A stretch of DNA of 64,000 nt from the NCBI RefSeq assembly GCF_001191005.1, contig NZ_CP012201.1, positions 2,914,001 through 2,978,000 of the forward strand, written 5' to 3'. The stretch's first letter is position 1; every line of letters begins with the position of its first letter. The stretch comes from Massilia sp. NR 4-1. GTDB lineage: Bacteria > Pseudomonadota > Gammaproteobacteria > Burkholderiales > Burkholderiaceae_D. The notes under the pieces were generated by a model, which saw only the letters and a list, made by a program, of their open reading frames with translations, had not been told where the DNA came from and ran no database searches. A program made the translations under genes and the position numbers. This document shows, piece by piece, positions 45,253 to 54,700 of this stretch.

Positions 45253-45325
45253 TTCCACACAATTTCTGTGGATATCTTTGTGCGTAACCACCACCCCGGC
45301 TAGCAAAGTGCTTGATCTATAAGGA
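45253..45325 (+). repeat. Array unit 6
   Basis: Left arm ending in CACA at 45258-45261, first box TGTGGATAT at 45267-45275, second box TGTGCGTAA at 45279-45287, and terminal block TTGATCTATAAGGA at 45312-45325. It is the unit nearest to xseA, 134 bases before the chosen start codon. Confidence 0.85.
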
Positions 45326-45459
45326 TATTTCTAAAATGCTCGCGAATGTAGCATCAAGCTTTCTCCTTAAAAATCAATCGTTTACAAAAAAACCTTGCCT
45401 GTCTGCTTGATATGTGACATAAGCATGACCGCCGCCAGAATATGTGGACAGTTCCCGCC

Positions 45460-46818
45460 ATGAATAACAGCCTCCTGCCTGAAACCGCCTCCGACCAGCC
45501 GCCCGTGATGACGGTCAGCGCCCTCAATAATGCCGTTGCCCGCCTGTTGGAACGCTCCTTCCCGCTGACGTGGATATCTGGGGAAATCTCGAATTTCACG
45601 CGCGCCAGTTCGGGCCACTGGTATTTCACTTTGAAGGACGACGCCGCCCAGGTGCGCGCCGTGATGTTCCGCGGCCGCGCCCAATACGCCGGCTTTGTGC
45701 CGCGCGAAGGCGACAAGGTCGAGGTACGCGCCCTGGTCACGCTGTATGGGCCGCGCGGCGACTACCAGATCAATGTGGAAGCGATCCGCCGCGCCGGCGT
45801 CGGCAATCTGTTTGAAGCCTTCATGCGGCTGAAGGAAAAACTGGCGGCGGCCGGCCTGTTCGAACAGGAGCGCAAGCGCGCCCTGCCCATGTTCGCGCGC
45901 ACCATCGGCATCGTCACCAGCCCGCAAGCCGCCGCGCTGCGCGATGTGCTGACCGCGCTGCGCCGGCGCGCGCCGCATGTGAACGTGATCCTGTACCCGG
46001 CCCTGGTGCAAGGCCAGCAGGCGCCGGCCCAGATCGTGCAGGCCATCAATGCCGCCTCGCGCCGCGCTGAATGCGATGTCCTGCTGGTTTGCCGCGGCGG
46101 CGGCAGCATCGAAGACCTGTGGTGCTTCAACGATGAAAGCGTAGCCTACGCCATCGCCAACTGCAGCATGCCGGTGGTGTCCGGCGTCGGCCACGAAACC
46201 GACTTCACCATCGCCGACTTCGCCGCCGACCTGCGCGCCGCCACGCCCACCGCCGCCGCCGAGCTGGCCGCCACCCCGCGCGCCGACTGGCTCGCTTCGC
46301 TGCGCGCCGACGCCACCGACCTGCGCCGCGCCATGCGCCGCAGCCTGGGCGACGCCGCGCAGACGCTGGACAACTGCACGCGCCGCCTGCTCAGTCCCAG
46401 CGCGCGCATCCGGCAACAGCGGCTGCAACTGCAGGCGCTGGCCACCGCCATGCTGCATGCCCAGCGCGCCCCGCTGAACCAGGCCCGCCACAACCTCGAC
46501 CGCCTGGGCGGACGGCTGGCCGCCCAGCGCCCCGACATCCGCACCGCCCGCACCGGATTGGCGGCCCTGCAGCATCGCAGCGCCATCAGCATCCAGACCC
46601 AGCTCCAGCACAAGCGCGAAGCCCTGGGCGCCCTGGGCGCCCAGCTGGAACTGCTCAATCCCCAGCGCACGCTGGAACGCGGCTACACCATCCTCAGCGA
46701 TGCCAAAGGCAATATCCTGCGCAGCCCCGGCCAGCTCAAGCCGAACCAGCCGCTGACCGTCCGCCTCGCCGAAGGCAGCGCCCAGATCGCCCTGGCCGCC
46801 GTCCAGCCCACCCTCTAG
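45460..46818 (+). CDS. xseA: Exodeoxyribonuclease VII large subunit
   Basis: A 452-residue subunit of the single-strand nuclease ExoVII. The N-terminal OB fold has VMTVSALNNAVARLLERSFPLTWISGEISNF and GHWYFTLKDDAAQVRAVMF. The catalytic core follows with TIGIVTSPQAAALRDVLTAL, LLVCRGGGSIEDLW and VVSGVGHETDFTIADFAADLRAATPTAAAEL, then a long C-terminal coiled coil. It acts in DNA repair and recombination. The ATG at 45460 gives MNNSLLPE; ATG 45442 is also possible, and neither has a clear ribosome binding site. xseB is not in the window. Confidence 0.95.
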   Translation: MNNSLLPETASDQPPVMTVSALNNAVARLLERSFPLTWISGEISNFTRASSGHWYFTLKDDAAQVRAVMFRGRAQYAGFVPREGDKVEVRALVTLYGPRGDYQINVEAIRRAGVGNLFEAFMRLKEKLAAAGLFEQERKRALPMFARTIGIVTSPQAAALRDVLTALRRRAPHVNVILYPALVQGQQAPAQIVQAINAASRRAECDVLLVCRGGGSIEDLWCFNDESVAYAIANCSMPVVSGVGHETDFTIADFAADLRAATPTAAAELAATPRADWLASLRADATDLRRAMRRSLGDAAQTLDNCTRRLLSPSARIRQQRLQLQALATAMLHAQRAPLNQARHNLDRLGGRLAAQRPDIRTARTGLAALQHRSAISIQTQLQHKREALGALGAQLELLNPQRTLERGYTILSDAKGNILRSPGQLKPNQPLTVRLAEGSAQIALAAVQPTL

Positions 46819-46926
46819 TCCTCACACGCTCCGGGGGCAATCGAGCAGGCTCCCGGCTTAGCGTTTACAATGATGACCGTTTCGCCAAAAAACAGACCTA
46901 CCGTCTCAACTAATAAGGAATGACAA

Positions 46927-47505
46927 ATGGAACATACCCTGCCACCTCTGCCGTATGCAATGGATGCGCTGCAACCACACATCTCCAAGGAAACGCTGGA
47001 GTTCCACTATGGTAAGCACCACCAGGCTTATGTCACCAACCTGAACAACCTGATCAAGGGCACCGAGTTCGAGAACCTGTCCCTGGAAGAGATCGTGAAG
47101 AAATCCTCCGGCGGCATCTTCAACAACTCCGCCCAGGTCTGGAACCACACCTTCTACTGGAACTGCATGGCGCCAAACGCCGGCGGCGCGCCAAGCGGCG
47201 CCGTGGCTGATGCCATCAACGCCAAATGGGGTTCCTTCGACAAGTTCAAGGAAGAATTCACCAAGTCCTGCGTCGGCAACTTCGGCTCCGGCTGGACCTG
47301 GCTGGTGAAAAAGGCCGACGGTTCGGTGGACATCGTGAACACCTCCAACGCCGCCACCCCGCTGACCACCACCGACAAGCCGCTGCTGACCTGCGACGTG
47401 TGGGAACACGCTTACTACGTGGACTACCGCAACGCCCGTCCGAAGTATGTGGAAATCTTCTGGAACCTGGTGAACTGGGACTTCGTGACCAAGAACTTCG
47501 CCTGA
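46927..47505 (+). CDS. sodB: Superoxide dismutase [Fe]
   Basis: A 192-residue cytosolic Fe-type dismutase starting MEHTLPPLPYAMDALQPHIS. The metal ligands are His27, His74, Asp157 and His161 (WNHTFYW and DVWEHAYYVDYRN), the same spacing as in the E. coli enzyme. AAGGAATGACAA precedes the ATG. It is monocistronic, ending in a strong hairpin. Confidence 0.96.
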   Translation: MEHTLPPLPYAMDALQPHISKETLEFHYGKHHQAYVTNLNNLIKGTEFENLSLEEIVKKSSGGIFNNSAQVWNHTFYWNCMAPNAGGAPSGAVADAINAKWGSFDKFKEEFTKSCVGNFGSGWTWLVKKADGSVDIVNTSNAATPLTTTDKPLLTCDVWEHAYYVDYRNARPKYVEIFWNLVNWDFVTKNFA

Positions 47506-47525
47506 GCCTAGTTCTGGTCCGGACC

Positions 47526-47555
47526 AAAGAAAGCCCGCAGTTGCGGGCTTTCTTT
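47526..47555. terminator. Bidirectional terminator between sodB and the heparinase-like gene
   Basis: A 13-bp perfect stem AAAGAAAGCCCGC / GCGGGCTTTCTTT with a 4-base loop lies 20 bases after the sodB stop and 15 bases after the end of the convergent minus-strand gene. The A/T flanks give a U tract in both directions. Confidence 0.92.
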
Positions 47556-47570
47556 ATTTCAGCGCAGGGT

Positions 47571-50500
47571 TCAGCCCTGTGCCGTGCAGCTCAGCACACC
47601 TTCGCCTGAACTACTGCGGGCAGCACTGCCCGTCCCCTCCTCGATCTTGTAGACGTAGCCGCCATCCTTGCCTTGGCGGGTGCAGACAAAGGCGGCGTTC
47701 TTTTTCAGGCCGGTTGCCAGAATTTCGCTATAGCCGTTGGCCGAGGTCCAGCTATACGTGCCGGCAGGCGTGGCGCCGCGGTTGAACACGACCATCAGGC
47801 GATTTTGAATCAGCACCGCTTCGCTTGCCTCGTTGGCGCGATTCAGGCGTTGGGCGACCGCGCTGGCGGCCGGGCCGCCTTGCCCATCGTTGTCGGCCAC
47901 ATTCAGCACGTTGAGGAAGTACTGCGTCTGGCCCGCCGCGGGAGCGCCGGCCGGCGAAATCTCCAGACGCCAGCCGCCGGCATCGGCCTTCTGCACATTC
48001 ACCTTGCTCGGATCGTTGGGATAGTTATACCAGGCGAATTGATCGTTCCCTACCGGGTATTGCACCAGATAGCGGCAATCGTTGCTGAACACCGGCGCCG
48101 CTTCTCCGCTCACCGGCGCCTGCCGGCACTGGCCGGTCTCGTTGGCGTTCAAGCCAACCCGGACCACGCGCGCCTGCTCCGGCAACAGGGTTTCCACCGT
48201 CACCATGCCGCCGCCATTGCGGATGGTCGTGCGGCGGTCCGCGCTATTGGCGAAAGTCAGCGCGGTGCGGCCATTGCCTTCATAGGCTTCGCTGGCATTG
48301 CTGGCCGGCTTATTGGCCGCCTGCAGCAAGGAGGTGGCGGCCAGGCCGTTCTTCGTGCGCACGCTGTCGAAGACCAGGATAATCGGCTTGGCCTTGGAGG
48401 CGTCGTAGCGGCGCGCCGGATCGCGCAGGAACAGCACATGGCGCAGGAAGCCGTTGTCCTGCTCCATCTTGTTGGCCGAATAAGCGCGGCTGGCATTGCC
48501 GGCCGTGTAGCTGTAGTTATCGCCATGCTCGAAGGCCGTCACGCCCTGCAGCCAATGCGACTGGCCTTCCTTCAGTTGCTCCAGCGTTGGATAGTGGGAA
48601 CGCCCGCTCAGCCACTGGCCGCCATCGTTCGTCAATAGCTGGTTCGTATCGCTCTTGAAGACTTCGGTTTTATCGAAGACCACAATGCTGTTGTGCGCGA
48701 TGGTGCGGGTATAGTAATTCCACCAGTGCGGGGTATTGTATTCATCGTACTGGCCGGCATCCAGCAACAGCGGCGCCTTATAGTTCAGCGAGAAGCTGTT
48801 CTGGTCCATGTGGTGATGGTTTTCGCTGATAAAGGAGGTCGATTTAAAATCGAGCATGGCCGCCTGGGCAAAGTCCCAGCTGTCGCGCATGGTCACGAAA
48901 CCGGCCGTGCGGAAATGGCGCGCCAATTCCAGGCTGTCGACGCCGGCCGGCGCAACCGTGGTGGGATACAGCATCCGCTCCCACAGCAAGGGAATCCGTT
49001 CACTGCGCTGGCGCACAGGCTTGATCTGGTTCTGGTAATAGCCCAGGGCGATCGGATCGTTGCCGAGAGCGGCGGAGCTCAAGGCCAGCGCCGCCAGATT
49101 GCCGAAGCCGGCATTGAAGGGGAAGACGTCGCCGCGCGCGGGGAAGGTGCTGTCATGGCGCTGGCCATAGATGAAGGGGTAGATCAGCTTGGGCAGCCAA
49201 TCCGCCTTCAGCACTTCGGTATTGGCGTCGACCGCCAGTGCCTTGCGCCACAGCAGCAGGCGTTCGGCCACTTCACTCGAAGCGTTATAGCCATAGCCGA
49301 CATGGTGGCCGCCGTCCACCGAGACCAGTTCCCGCGCCCGCACAAAACCATATTGGAAGTGTTTATACGCCGTGTTCAGCATCGGCAGCACTTCCGTGTG
49401 CGTGTCGGCAATCGCCAGCAGCCCCATGCTCATGCCGCTGACGGCGCTCATATTGTGGCCGGTGAGATAAAGCGACGAGATGCTCGGCTTACCCGCAGCG
49501 GGATTCCAGTTTTCATAGACCGGCTCGACTTCGCAATCGAATCGGCTGGCCGAGAAAGTATTGCCGTGGCCGCAGGTGGAATCCACCAGATTGTCCTTCT
49601 CCGGCACGGTACTGGCGACGGTGGCCTTGATCGTGGCGGCAAAGACCTCGTTATAGCTGCGCCGCGCCGCATCGCCGGCCACCGTTTGCGGCCCCAGGTC
49701 CCGATACAGCCAATCATACAGAACGCCGAGGGCACCCACGCGCGAACTCATCGACCATTCGCCACCCTTGCTGACCGGCGCTTTCAGCACCCGGTCGGCA
49801 TAAGCCTTGGCGGCCGTCAGATGGTTGGGATTGTCCGACAGCTTGTAGGCCAGCGACAGATTCTTGGCCGTATCGATCAGCACATTGCGGCCGGCCGTGG
49901 CGACATTGCAGATGCCTGCCCCCTCCAGATCGGTGGACGAGCAGGCGGCCAGCCAGCCCGGCATCTTATTGGCCATGGTGTAAAGCGGCGTCAGGCTGCC
50001 GTGCAGATCATAGTCAATGCCATTTTGCCGATGCAGAACATGGCCCTGCACATCCCGCACTTCCACCAGCTTGATCTGCTCGCCGATACGGGGACCAAAC
50101 AGGAAGTTATTGCGCTTGGGCTCCCAGGCCTTTACTTCGGCGCTATCGCTGGTGCTGAAAATCACCTTGCCATTTTGCGCGATGGAAGCCTTGCCTTCCG
50201 CCCTGTTCCAGCTCAGGACCACGGTGACATTACCCTCCTTGTCCGGCACGGCGTCAAAAGACACGATGGCGAATTCCCTGCTGCTGTTGGCGCGCGCCAT
50301 TCCGACATGGAAGCGCGTGCTGCTGGCCGTCGCGCCTTCGGCATGGCGGATGAACATGCGGTCGCCGCCGGGCGGCTCGTATGCGCCAAACAAAACGGCG
50401 TAGATATCGTCCGCCGGCTTGATCAACTGGGGCACGAAGCTGACTGTAATGCTGCCGCCGTCACTGGGAAACTCGCCTTGCATGATCGAGTCCCGCAGCT

Positions 50501-50639
50501 GCTGGATGTCCAACTGGCTGGCCAGCAAGCGCGGGTGCTCGGTCTTTACCGGCACCGGCATCTGCGCCAGCACCGGCGCGGCCAGCAGGCCGCCCAGGAA
50601 TGCCGCCGCCATGGCGCGGCAGATCGATTTCAGAACCAT
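47571..50639 (-). CDS. Large heparinase II/III-like secreted protein A (1022 aa)
   Basis: The signal peptide (ICRAMAAAFLGGLLAAPVLA) is followed by an inserted beta-rich segment around residues 60-200 that looks like a LamG/concanavalin-type fold (FHVGMARANSSREFAIVSFDAVPD ... SIAQNGKVIFS). An alpha-helical toroid comes next (GGEWSMSSRVGALGVLYDWLYRDLG), then the heparinase II/III-like beta-sandwich with FKSTSFISENHHHMDQNSFSLNY and RTIAHNSIVVFDK. His and Asn/Tyr residues in these motifs are candidate lyase residues. A substrate such as an acidic bacterial or algal polysaccharide is likely but unproven. It is a paralogue of the gene at 51745-54867, in the same orientation. There is no PEP-CTERM or lipoprotein signal. 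Confidence 0.82.
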   Translation of the reverse strand: MVLKSICRAMAAAFLGGLLAAPVLAQMPVPVKTEHPRLLASQLDIQQLRDSIMQGEFPSDGGSITVSFVPQLIKPADDIYAVLFGAYEPPGGDRMFIRHAEGATASSTRFHVGMARANSSREFAIVSFDAVPDKEGNVTVVLSWNRAEGKASIAQNGKVIFSTSDSAEVKAWEPKRNNFLFGPRIGEQIKLVEVRDVQGHVLHRQNGIDYDLHGSLTPLYTMANKMPGWLAACSSTDLEGAGICNVATAGRNVLIDTAKNLSLAYKLSDNPNHLTAAKAYADRVLKAPVSKGGEWSMSSRVGALGVLYDWLYRDLGPQTVAGDAARRSYNEVFAATIKATVASTVPEKDNLVDSTCGHGNTFSASRFDCEVEPVYENWNPAAGKPSISSLYLTGHNMSAVSGMSMGLLAIADTHTEVLPMLNTAYKHFQYGFVRARELVSVDGGHHVGYGYNASSEVAERLLLWRKALAVDANTEVLKADWLPKLIYPFIYGQRHDSTFPARGDVFPFNAGFGNLAALALSSAALGNDPIALGYYQNQIKPVRQRSERIPLLWERMLYPTTVAPAGVDSLELARHFRTAGFVTMRDSWDFAQAAMLDFKSTSFISENHHHMDQNSFSLNYKAPLLLDAGQYDEYNTPHWWNYYTRTIAHNSIVVFDKTEVFKSDTNQLLTNDGGQWLSGRSHYPTLEQLKEGQSHWLQGVTAFEHGDNYSYTAGNASRAYSANKMEQDNGFLRHVLFLRDPARRYDASKAKPIILVFDSVRTKNGLAATSLLQAANKPASNASEAYEGNGRTALTFANSADRRTTIRNGGGMVTVETLLPEQARVVRVGLNANETGQCRQAPVSGEAAPVFSNDCRYLVQYPVGNDQFAWYNYPNDPSKVNVQKADAGGWRLEISPAGAPAAGQTQYFLNVLNVADNDGQGGPAASAVAQRLNRANEASEAVLIQNRLMVVFNRGATPAGTYSWTSANGYSEILATGLKKNAAFVCTRQGKDGGYVYKIEEGTGSAARSSSGEGVLSCTAQG

Positions 50640-50731
50640 GTCATTAACCTTTCAGTAAGATTAAAAAACAGACATGGTAAAGACAGCAGAAGAGGAACTA
50701 TCTATCCAATATTCACACTTGCCGAAATAAA

Positions 50732-51523
50732 TCAGGCATTCGGCTGCAAGGTCTTGGTGATGCGCTCATCGCTCTTGTCGCCGCCGCCGGATTGTTTGCG
50801 CTTGCTTTCGCGGCGCAGCATCAGCAGGCGGTCGCCGGACACGCCATATACGGCGTCCTCTTCCTGGCGGAAATCGAAGCCGACCACGACAAAGGCGCGT
50901 CCCGAGCCGTTGACCAGGGTGTGGCTGGCCAGCGGCGTGCCGTCGGCCGCAATCCACAGATCGAATGTGCCGTCGAAGTCCTTGATGAATTTGCGGTCGC
51001 GGTCGCTCAGGGTTTCCAGCGGCACCGAGAAGGTCAGCTGGCGCACCTGGTTGCCGCCATACACGGCCGTTTTTTCGCTCTTGTAGGTCACGCGCTCCAG
51101 CTGGCGCGCCAGATTGGCGGCAGCCGCGGTCATGGTGCGCAGTTCGACCGGGCTCAATTCACGCGCCACCGCCAGCGTGGGCGCCTTGGCATTCGGATTT
51201 TTGACCTGGGCGCGTTGTTCACTGTCCATACGGGCCAGCACGTCCTTGCCGTAAATCAGCTGCAAGCCCTGGCCGTTTTCCTCCAAGCCGATGCTGGCCT
51301 GGCCCGAACTTTCTTCCGCCTCCTTGCCCTCGCCGATGCGGCGCCAGGTCTTGGTTTCCAGCGATGCCTTGAGCGGGGCCGTGCCTTGCAGCCGGGCCAG
51401 CGCCGCCTTCAGATCGGACAAGCCATCGGCCGCCTGCGCCGGCATGGCGCAGGCCAGCAGCAGGGCCGCGCTGGCGGCGGCCACGGGTAACAAGCCGGTA
51501 CGGCGGTTGAAAGCACCTTGCAT
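50732..51523 (-). CDS. Secreted protein of unknown function (LolA-like fold possible)
   Basis: A 263-residue protein with signal peptide (LLPVAAASAALLLACAMPAQA|A). The mature part has the alternating pattern of an outer-membrane lipoprotein carrier-type half-barrel (LKASLETKTWRR, GLQLIYGKDVLARM, GTFDLWIAADGTPLASHTLV, FVVVGFDFRQEEDAVYGVSG), but no signature I can match firmly. It ends with a basic, Gly-rich tail. AAGGAGA lies upstream of ATG 51523. It is encoded between two paralogous heparinase-like proteins on the same strand and may assist their secretion or bind their products; this is inference. Confidence 0.7.
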   Translation of the reverse strand: MQGAFNRRTGLLPVAAASAALLLACAMPAQAADGLSDLKAALARLQGTAPLKASLETKTWRRIGEGKEAEESSGQASIGLEENGQGLQLIYGKDVLARMDSEQRAQVKNPNAKAPTLAVARELSPVELRTMTAAAANLARQLERVTYKSEKTAVYGGNQVRQLTFSVPLETLSDRDRKFIKDFDGTFDLWIAADGTPLASHTLVNGSGRAFVVVGFDFRQEEDAVYGVSGDRLLMLRRESKRKQSGGGDKSDERITKTLQPNA

Positions 51524-51657
51524 TACAGCGTCTCCTTGTTGATAGCGAGACACAAGCGTAGCAAATAACCATCTTTCCGATACGTTTTTTTATGACAAAC
51601 GGTCACCGGCTGCGACAGGCGGTCAAAATCCGGGAACAGGATACGCGCGCCTGGATG

Positions 51658-51682
51658 AAAAATGCCGCCCTACAGGCGGCAT
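51658..51682 (-). terminator. Rho-independent terminator after heparinase-like protein B
   Basis: The 8-bp stem ATGCCGCC / GGCGGCAT (51662-51669 and 51675-51682) with a 5-base loop is followed on the minus strand by UUUUU. It lies 63 bases after the stop at 51745. Confidence 0.85.
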
Positions 51683-51744
51683 CGGCACGGCGCAGACCGG
51701 GCCGGCAAGGCCCTGCCGCGTCATCGGCCCAGCTGGCGCTGGAC

Positions 51745-54700
51745 TTAACGGCCTTTGCGCAACACGCCGTCCTTGGAACTGAACAGCCCACCGCCAACCT
51801 TCTCTTCCAGCTGGAAGGTTGTGCCGCCAGTCACCGCCACTTCGCTCAGCGCGTACTCGGTATTGCGCTTCAGACCGGTGGCGATCAGGGCGCCGTAGCG
51901 CGACGACGCTTTCCAGCTATAACTGCTGGCCGGGGTGGCAGCGCGGTTGAACAGGACCATCAGACGGTCCTGCACCAGCACGGCCTCCGTCCCGGCATCG
52001 CCGGCGGCCAGACGCTCGGCTTTCACCGGCGCGGCCGGACCAGCACCCTGGTCGTTGTCGGCAACGTCGAGCACGTTGAGGAAATACTGCGCCTCGCCTG
52101 GCACCGGAGCGGCCGGCGGGCTGATTTCCAGACGCCAAGCCCCCACATCGCCCAACTGGGTACCTGGCGATGGCGGCAGGGGCGGATAGTTGCGCCATTG
52201 GTAAGTGACGTTATCGCTTTGCAGCTCGCGCACCATGAAGCGGCAATCCTTGACGTTCGGCGTCTGAGTGGCGCTGCCGGTCAGCTGGGTGCAATCGCTG
52301 CCGGCCGTGCCTTCGCTCCCCACTTGCACCACATCGGCGTTTTGCGGCAGCAGCATCTGCACGTTGAGCATGCCGCCACCGTTGCGGATGGTGGCCACAC
52401 GGGCCGCACCCGGCGCGAATTTGACTTGGTAGCGGCCATCGCCCAGGGTGTCGGCACCCACGGCATAAGCCGGCTTGGCCGCCGTGTGCAGCAGGGAGGT
52501 CGCGGCCAGGCCTTTCTTGGTGCGCACGCTGTCGAAGACCAGCACCACAGGCTTGCGATCGCTTTCGCGCAGGAACAGGACGCTGCGCACAAAGCCATTG
52601 TCCTGGTCCATCTTATTCTGCGAATAGGCGCGGCTGGCATTGCCCTCGACGTAGCTGTAATCACCGCCTTCCTCGAACGCCGTCACGCCATGCAGGGCAT
52701 TGCTGCCGCCCGGCCGGGCCTGGGCCAAGGTGGGATAGGTCGGCCGGCCGTTGTACCACTGGCCGCCGTCATTGCTCATGACTTGGTTACCGAAGACGAA
52801 CTGCTCGTCCTTGTCGAACACGACGATGCTGTTGTGCGCGATGGTGCGGACGTAATAGTTGTGCCAGTGTTTGGTGCCATACTCGTCGTACCGGCCGGTA
52901 TCCAGCAGCAGCGGCGCCTTATAGTTCAGCGAAAAGCTGTTCTGGTCCATATGCTGGTGGTTCTCGCTGATGAAGGACGTCGATTTGAAGTCCAGCAGGG
53001 TCGCGTTGGGATAGTCCCAGCTATCGCGCATCAACACCAGGCCGGCCACGCGGAAGTGCCGCGACAAAGGCAGGTCCTCAATGCGTCCTTCAGGATAGTC
53101 GGCAAAAGAAAAGTTCAAGCGGTCCCCAAGCAGAGCCTGGTCGACACTGCGCCGCGACGGCGCCCCTGCGACCGACCGCCGGGCCACTTTGATCTGCTGA
53201 CGGTAGAAAGCCAGCACCACCGGATCCTGCTTGTCCACGATGGCCGTCAGCGCCATCGGGCCGGTCGTCCCGTCCCTCAGCGACAACTCGAAATTGTCGC
53301 CGCGGGCCGGGAAGCTGTAATCATGGCGCAGGCCATAGATATACGGGTAGATCAGTTGGGCCGTCCAGTCGCCGTCAAGAACCGGTTCGCTACCCGTGCC
53401 TTCCAAGCCTTTGCGCCAGAACCGCACGCGTTCCGGCATATCCGATAGGCCATAGGAAAAAGCAGCCTGGCTGCCGCCGTCAACGGAAACGTACCCCCTT
53501 GCCGGCAAGAAGCCGTTTTCGAAATGGCCGTACATGGTCTTCAGCAGGGGGAGCGCGGCAGGATCGTCATGGGCAATGGCCATCAAGCCCTGCATGGTGC
53601 CGGCGATCGCGCTTTGGTGATGGCCGGCGATGTAGTATGGCGCGATCGACGGAATGATATTCTCGTCCCAGTGCATCGTCCCATTGCAATTCAGGGAGGT
53701 GGTGGACAGCGTGGCATATTGTCCGCAGATATGGCCGATCAGATCGTCGCTGCTGCCCACATGATCGGCGGCGATGGTGGCCTTGATGTTTTGCGCCAGC
53801 AGGGTACGGTAGCTGCCAAGGTTATGGCCAGCGAAAGCATCGCCCGTGGGAATATCGCGGTCATCGATTTTGTCATACAGCCAGTCGTACAGAATGCCCA
53901 TGGCCCCGACGCGGGAAGACATGGCCCATTCCCCCCCGACCGCCAGTTTCAGCTGCTGGCCGTTCAGCCCTTGCGTGGTGTTGTCCTTGAGCAGGAACAT
54001 CTGGTCGGCCAGGCGGCGTGCCGCCGCCATATAGTGCGGCCGGGCGGTCAGCAGGTAGGCCAGCGCGAAACGGCTCGCCGCCCCGGTAATCATCCCGCGG
54101 CCCTGGAAGGCCAGGTCACAGAGCGAGCCGTTTTGCCTGACCGGATTGGCGGTCTGCGCGCAGCTTTGCAGCGTCGTCCAGTTGGCATCGACCGAGCTCA
54201 AATAGTCCTGGACGGGCTCTTGCAATTCCAGATCCAGAAAATCATGCTGGGCGACGAGCTGTTTGGCGGCATTCCATAGCTTGAAGTCCTTGATGACTTC
54301 GCCGGTCCGGCCACCAAAGGTATACAACTGGTCTTTCGCCGACCAGGGCAAGGGCATGGTTGCAGCCCATTTCAAGTTGTAGGACGTGCCATTGACAGTG
54401 AGTACCACCGAGGTCTTGTCCCAGCTCAGCTCAATCGTGGCATCCCTGTCCGCCTCAAGTTCAAAACTGCGCATGGCGGCATAAGTGTCGATCGCGGCAT
54501 CCTGAAAACCGAGCTGAAACCTGATCTTTTTGCCGTCCGCGGAATCGCCGTCGATATGGCGAATGAAGATGCCATTTTTCTTCGTCTGGATGCTGCCAAA
54601 AATCGGCTGTTCGGCACGATCGGATAACACCTTGCGCCGCGGGGTGATGACAAAGCTCATCCCGCCCTGCATGGCGGGAAAGACGTCCGGCCCCGTCAAG

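Larger units (their letters stand above)
44498..45325 (+). repeat. Array of six 73-bp DnaA-box-like repeat units with fixed internal spacing
   Basis: The 1.1-kb gap between the divergent exbB and xseA genes holds no credible coding region. It contains six related units of 73 bases. Each has CACA-N5-TGTG (an inverted pair of TGTG cores), a direct 9-mer TGTGGACAA (TGTGGATAA in unit 5, TGTGGATAT in unit 6), a second 9-mer of TGTGAGCAA type starting exactly 12 bases after the first, and a TTGATTTATAAGGA-like block starting exactly 45 bases after the first 9-mer. The 24 bases between are variable in sequence but constant in length. The 9-mers resemble DnaA boxes (TTATNCACA) read from the other strand; unit 5 has an exact TTATCCACA. 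Units are 129, 138, 181, 163 and 144 bases apart. Confidence 0.88.

Noticed and set aside
44498..45325. CRISPR array
   Set aside because: Repeat units differ from each other at many positions, unit-to-unit distance varies from 129 to 181 bases, spacers are not uniform, and no cas genes are present.
44357..45459. Chromosomal origin of replication
   Set aside because: DnaA-like boxes are present, but dnaA, dnaN, gyrB, rpmH and parAB are all absent nearby. A DnaA-binding locus of another type fits better, so it was not called oriC.
45382..46611. A 409-residue minus-strand gene opposite xseA
   Set aside because: xseA has clear motifs over the whole interval; the antisense frame is Gly/Ala/Arg-rich without a signature.
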